NCBI GenBank assembly: GCA_003231795.1
Contig: QIJI01000113.1
Location: 1-7,406 of the forward strand
Direction of reading: 5' to 3'
DNA length: 7,406 bases
Origin: Gammaproteobacteria bacterium
Lineage (GTDB): Bacteria; Pseudomonadota; Gammaproteobacteria; GCA-001735895
Below, one piece after another: positions 4,816 through 7,406 of the stretch. Every line of letters begins with the position of its first letter. Position 1 is the stretch's first letter. The position numbers and the translations under genes were made by a program. Below the pieces are notes generated by a model, which did not search any database, was not told the DNA's origin, and was given only the letters and a program-made list of their open reading frames with translations.

Positions 4816-6669
4816 TCAGGGATATAAAAACCATCCCTGAATGCGATTATCGTCCAGTTTGAGCGCCAGGCCATATCGATCATAGGCGATATATTCTCCG
4901 GTTGTCAGTTGCAGTTGACGGTCTGGAATTCCCAGGGTCTTTAACGGTCTATCAGCAGATTCGCCCACTTTGACCAAATCGCCGATTGTCCGCGTACCGC
5001 CCACCTGGCTAGCTGAAATAATTTTACCATCGGCAGCGCTGATGTAACGTGCTCCATCCTGATATACGTAAACATGGAACAACTCCCCTTCGATCCATAG
5101 TTCATTGATACGATGCGGCGAATCATCCCGGGGTTTGCGATCACCCAGCCGTACCCCCTTTATTGTTGGCGCAATTACAAGCTGGTTTTGCGGCTGATCA
5201 CCCGCTCCAATTTGCGCCAGCGCCAGGCGGAACAGAAAAGCACGGCCCTGCGATTGCGACTGCAACGCCAGCTTTTGCCATACCGCTCGCGCCGAGTCTT
5301 GCTGATCGAGTTGTCGATATATTTCGGCAAGGTTAAACGCGGCGGTGTAATAAAACAAATCAGGTGACAATGTGTTTTTCTGAAATGTCAGCCCAGGCTT
5401 TTCGATCAAGCGACTGAGCTCTTTTGCCGCGGCCTGAAACTCTCCCTCCAGGGCCTGACTCAAAGCCAGCATCATTTCCACTACGGCATCCTGTCCAAAC
5501 CTCGGCAGGTAGCGCCCTTGCAAAATACCGCGCACCAGATACTGATTATTTTCGATCAAATGTGCAATTGCTATCGACAGGTAGAGCGGGCGGTAATCCG
5601 GATCGAGGCGAATCGCTTTTTCGAGATAGCGAACTGCCAGTTCGACCTGAGTTTTCAGTTTTTCTTTCAGTGCGGTAATTTTGGGGTCGGTTACCGATCG
5701 CTTTGCCTGATCAGAAACTTGCGCAAGGTTCAGGCGGGCATCCAGCAACAACGGGAAATAGAAACCGACACCATCACCCGCCAGTCGATTGATTTGTTGT
5801 CGCGACTCCATCGCCTCCGCAAGATAGCTGATTCCAATGGCTGACATAATCGCTCGACCGGGAAATTCACGCCCGTAGAGAGTGAAATAGCGCCGCGCCG
5901 CCGGATATTGTTTCGCTACCAGGGCCTGGATTCCAAGTTCATAGATCGCAGACTGGCCGACGACAGTATCCAGTTGAACCCTGGCTCGCAAGGCCCGGGT
6001 CTGCGCCTGTTGACAGGCATCTACAAATTTTTGAGAGGATTTTTGGTCGCAAGCCAGTTTCCAGATATTTTCTACCCAGCGAGTGAAAAAGTCCTTTTGT
6101 TGCAGTACTTGCCAGGGATCAAATCCGACACTTGCCATTAACACCAGTCCGTCGCGGTCTGCCTGTATTTCTTTTTGCTCGATGTCCCTGACCAGTTCGG
6201 CGTCAAGTGGTAAACCGTCCAGTAACCGCGCGTGATCTTTTTCGTCCTGCAAACGGACACTGCGGAAAAAACGCTGGTGCCACAAATCATCCGAGCGCTG
6301 GTGCGCAAGTTCATGCGCCAGTACGAATGCGAGTAAATGTTCACCCTGGTCGAGCCCGGGTGACAGGCTGATATCGATTGCCTCGCGACTCAACAGTATG
6401 TTGCCATCGGCCAGCGACGCCGCCCAGGCGCTATTGCTGGTATTCACCACATACAGGCCCGGTTCAACCCTTGCGCTGTCCCAGGCGCGTAGTAACTTTT
6501 TAAAGACACGCTCGGCCAGTGCAACCCTGTCGTCCTGCTGTGCCGATATAGTGTGTTCTTTCCAGTAACTGATCGACTGGCGTGGGTCCTGCGGCAGGCT
6601 CAGCGAATCAGCAGCCTGCAGATTGCAGGCCATCAGGAACAGGCAAACACTCGAAATAATTTTTCGCAT
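4816..6669 (-). CDS. exported M48-family metallopeptidase with helical repeats
   Basis: The 617-residue product carries an N-terminal export signal (MRKIISSVCLFLMAC...LQA, residues 1-19). LMAC at 12-15 is a near-lipobox, so a lipoprotein anchored at Cys15 is possible; cleavage after residue 19 is the alternative. The peptidase domain has HELAH (His119, Glu120, His123) and a downstream EIQAD (Glu167, third zinc ligand; Asp171), the classic M48/BepA-type arrangement. Residues about 240-490 are helical with TPR-like units (AVRYLEKAIRLDPDYRPLYLSIA, then EIYRQLDQQDSARAVWQKL). Residues about 500-617 form a distinct beta-rich C-terminal domain. All catalytic residues are intact, so periplasmic or outer-membrane-associated proteolysis is likely. 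It is the first gene of the cluster. Its ATG lacks a Shine-Dalgarno sequence; a TACAAT box at 6681-6676 would place transcription start at about the A of this ATG. Confidence 0.88.
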   Translation of the reverse strand: MRKIISSVCLFLMACNLQAADSLSLPQDPRQSISYWKEHTISAQQDDRVALAERVFKKLLRAWDSARVEPGLYVVNTSNSAWAASLADGNILLSREAIDISLSPGLDQGEHLLAFVLAHELAHQRSDDLWHQRFFRSVRLQDEKDHARLLDGLPLDAELVRDIEQKEIQADRDGLVLMASVGFDPWQVLQQKDFFTRWVENIWKLACDQKSSQKFVDACQQAQTRALRARVQLDTVVGQSAIYELGIQALVAKQYPAARRYFTLYGREFPGRAIMSAIGISYLAEAMESRQQINRLAGDGVGFYFPLLLDARLNLAQVSDQAKRSVTDPKITALKEKLKTQVELAVRYLEKAIRLDPDYRPLYLSIAIAHLIENNQYLVRGILQGRYLPRFGQDAVVEMMLALSQALEGEFQAAAKELSRLIEKPGLTFQKNTLSPDLFYYTAAFNLAEIYRQLDQQDSARAVWQKLALQSQSQGRAFLFRLALAQIGAGDQPQNQLVIAPTIKGVRLGDRKPRDDSPHRINELWIEGELFHVYVYQDGARYISAADGKIISASQVGGTRTIGDLVKVGESADRPLKTLGIPDRQLQLTTGEYIAYDRYGLALKLDDNRIQGWFLYP

Positions 6670-6675
6670 CTATCT

Positions 6676-6681
6676 ATTGTA
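6676..6681 (-). promoter_or_regulatory. possible -10 box (TACAAT) of the six-gene cluster
   Basis: TACAAT on the minus strand matches the -10 consensus in 5 of 6 bases and ends 6 nt before the metallopeptidase ATG, which would imply a leaderless or nearly leaderless mRNA. No good -35 hexamer lies 16-18 nt upstream, so an alternative sigma factor or an activator may be involved, or the match may be chance. Confidence 0.3.
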
Positions 6682-6710
6682 GTCGGTGACTGATTAATAA
6701 ATAGACCGAC
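6682..6710. repeat. GTCGGT/ACCGAC inverted repeat upstream of the cluster
   Basis: GTCGGT (6682-6687) and ACCGAC (6705-6710) form an inverted repeat around a 17-nt AT-rich spacer, immediately upstream of the metallopeptidase gene. The right half is part of the directly repeated GACCGACA (6704-6711 and 6744-6751). This is a plausible operator for a dimeric regulator. Confidence 0.35.
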
Positions 6711-6751
6711 AATTTGACATTATTTGAAATTTGATTCGATCTTGACCGACA
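6704..6751. repeat. direct repeat GACCGACA, two copies 40 bp apart
   Basis: Identical octamers GACCGACA lie at 6704-6711 and 6744-6751 in the divergent intergenic region. The 40-bp spacing is about four helical turns, so both sites would face the same side of the DNA. On the minus strand they read TGTCGGTC. They may be sites for a regulator or part of a promoter recognised by the cluster's own sigma-like factor (inference). Confidence 0.4.
6714..6719 (+). promoter_or_regulatory. consensus -35-like TTGACA before AEC gene
   Basis: TTGACA is a perfect -35 hexamer on the plus strand, about 100 nt before the transporter start. No good TATAAT-like box follows at 16-18 nt (CGATCT at 17 nt), so the promoter is only tentative. 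Confidence 0.25.
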
Positions 6752-6773
6752 CCTCAATCTATCCAGTGAGGTG
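6750..6773. repeat. inverted repeat CACCTCA-N10-TGAGGTG
   Basis: Perfect 7-bp half-sites (6750-6756 and 6767-6773) with a 10-nt spacer lie between the divergent genes, 44 nt before the transporter start. There is no T tract, so it looks like an operator rather than a terminator. It overlaps the end of the second GACCGACA copy. Confidence 0.4.
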
Positions 6774-6817
6774 AGTGATACACTGCGCGCCAGTATTGCT
6801 TCATTCTCGGAATATTC

Positions 6818-7406
6818 TTGCTCACCACGATTTACGCCATTGCACTGATTATCGCCATCGGTTATTTCCTGTTTAAGGCCCGAATTGTCAACGAATCAGT
6901 CTGGTCGGCGATCGAACACATCTGCTTTTACCTGCTGTTTCCATTTTTGATCATTCGCACCTTAAGTCGAGCGGATCTGGGAACAGTGCCGATACTGAAT
7001 TTTCTGATTGTAATTTTGGTCGCCATTCTCGGCATGTCCTGTCTTTTGATTATTGCACACGCGCTTATTTGGAAACGATTTCCACAAAGTGGGCCGAGTT
7101 TCAGCAGCATTTTTCAGGGCACTACCCGATTCCACGGGTTTGTTGCCATCGCCGTTATCGGGCCGCTTTACGGTGATTCAGGACTCACTTATGCCGCACT
7201 TGCGCTGGCAATTATGGTGCCGCTGCTAAATGTGATTTCGGTAGTGGTGCTGTCGATCTATGGGAGCAGCGAAAACAAGCCGGAATTTATTCCGATCTGC
7301 AAAAAAGTTGTTTCCAACCCGCTCATCATCGCCTGCGCGGTGGGCCTCGGATTCAACTGGGCCGGTATTCCGGACATTGTTTTCGATGCGATAGAAATTA
7401 TCGGTG
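6818..7406 (+). CDS. AEC-family (auxin efflux carrier-like) transporter, partial
   Basis: A frame open from 6779 to the right edge gives 196 residues from a TTG start at 6818 (MLTTIYAIALIIAIGYFL if TTG is read as Met). No ATG is available near the 5' end, and GGA lies 6 nt before the TTG. The stop at 6776 limits further extension. Several hydrophobic helices are present, with family-typical stretches: CFYLLFPFLIIRTL (about residues 35-48), GTTRFHGFVAIAVIGPLYG (about 100-118) and NPLIIACAVGLGFNWAGI (about 166-183). AEC proteins are about 300-residue, 10-helix inner-membrane carriers, so roughly the last third is outside the window. Bacterial members move malate, malonate or other anions, but the substrate cannot be read here. 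The gene is divergent from the metallopeptidase gene across 148 nt. Confidence 0.88.
   Translation, partial: MLTTIYAIALIIAIGYFLFKARIVNESVWSAIEHICFYLLFPFLIIRTLSRADLGTVPILNFLIVILVAILGMSCLLIIAHALIWKRFPQSGPSFSSIFQGTTRFHGFVAIAVIGPLYGDSGLTYAALALAIMVPLLNVISVVVLSIYGSSENKPEFIPICKKVVSNPLIIACAVGLGFNWAGIPDIVFDAIEIIG

Noticed and set aside
4772..4834. Upstream in-frame extension of the sigma-like gene to the ATG at 4834.
   Set aside because: The extra 21 residues are unlike the family start and overlap the peptidase gene. The ATG at 4771 sits just before the conserved N-terminal helix. The choice is not fully settled.

Overview
The window looks like chromosomal DNA of a gammaproteobacterium, probably an environmental or marine lineage. 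The evidence is moderate GC, protein sequences typical of that class, and an outer-membrane protein. I cannot name a genus.

Layout. Bases 1-171 are the 3' end of an ABC transporter permease of the PotC/PotB type (+). It is followed by a small unrecognised gene at 223-411 (+). Bases 473-6669 are all on the minus strand and form one compact six-gene cluster. Read in its own direction it encodes: a secreted M48-type zinc metallopeptidase with helical-repeat and C-terminal domains (6669-4816); a divergent sigma-70-like factor with a four-cysteine cluster (4771-3866); a one-TM anti-sigma-like protein with an HX3CX2C zinc motif (3827-2934); an exported caspase-fold (C14) peptidase (2916-1912); an outer-membrane beta-barrel (1905-1162); and an exported DUF4384 protein (988-473). 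A divergent AEC-family transporter begins at 6818 from a TTG codon and runs off the right edge (+).

The first five genes are separated by only 44, 38, 17 and 6 nt. The last junction is opened by a 176-bp palindromic MITE-like element (982-1157) flanked by a 4-bp CTAG duplication. Removing the element and one CTAG in silico restores an ATG overlapping the stop codon of the barrel gene, in frame with the DUF4384 gene. The insertion therefore appears to have destroyed the native start codon. The element's own terminus carries an AAGGTGGTGA ribosome-binding-like sequence and an ATG that restart the same frame.

Working model (inference). The cluster resembles a self-contained envelope signalling unit: a cytoplasmic sigma-like regulator, a membrane anti-sigma partner with a periplasmic domain, two exported proteases that could act on it or on envelope substrates, an outer-membrane protein and a DUF4384 partner. 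The individual families are recognisable, but I do not know this combination as a characterised system. The 148-nt divergent intergenic region (6670-6817) holds repeated GACCGACA sites and an inverted repeat that may be the control region.
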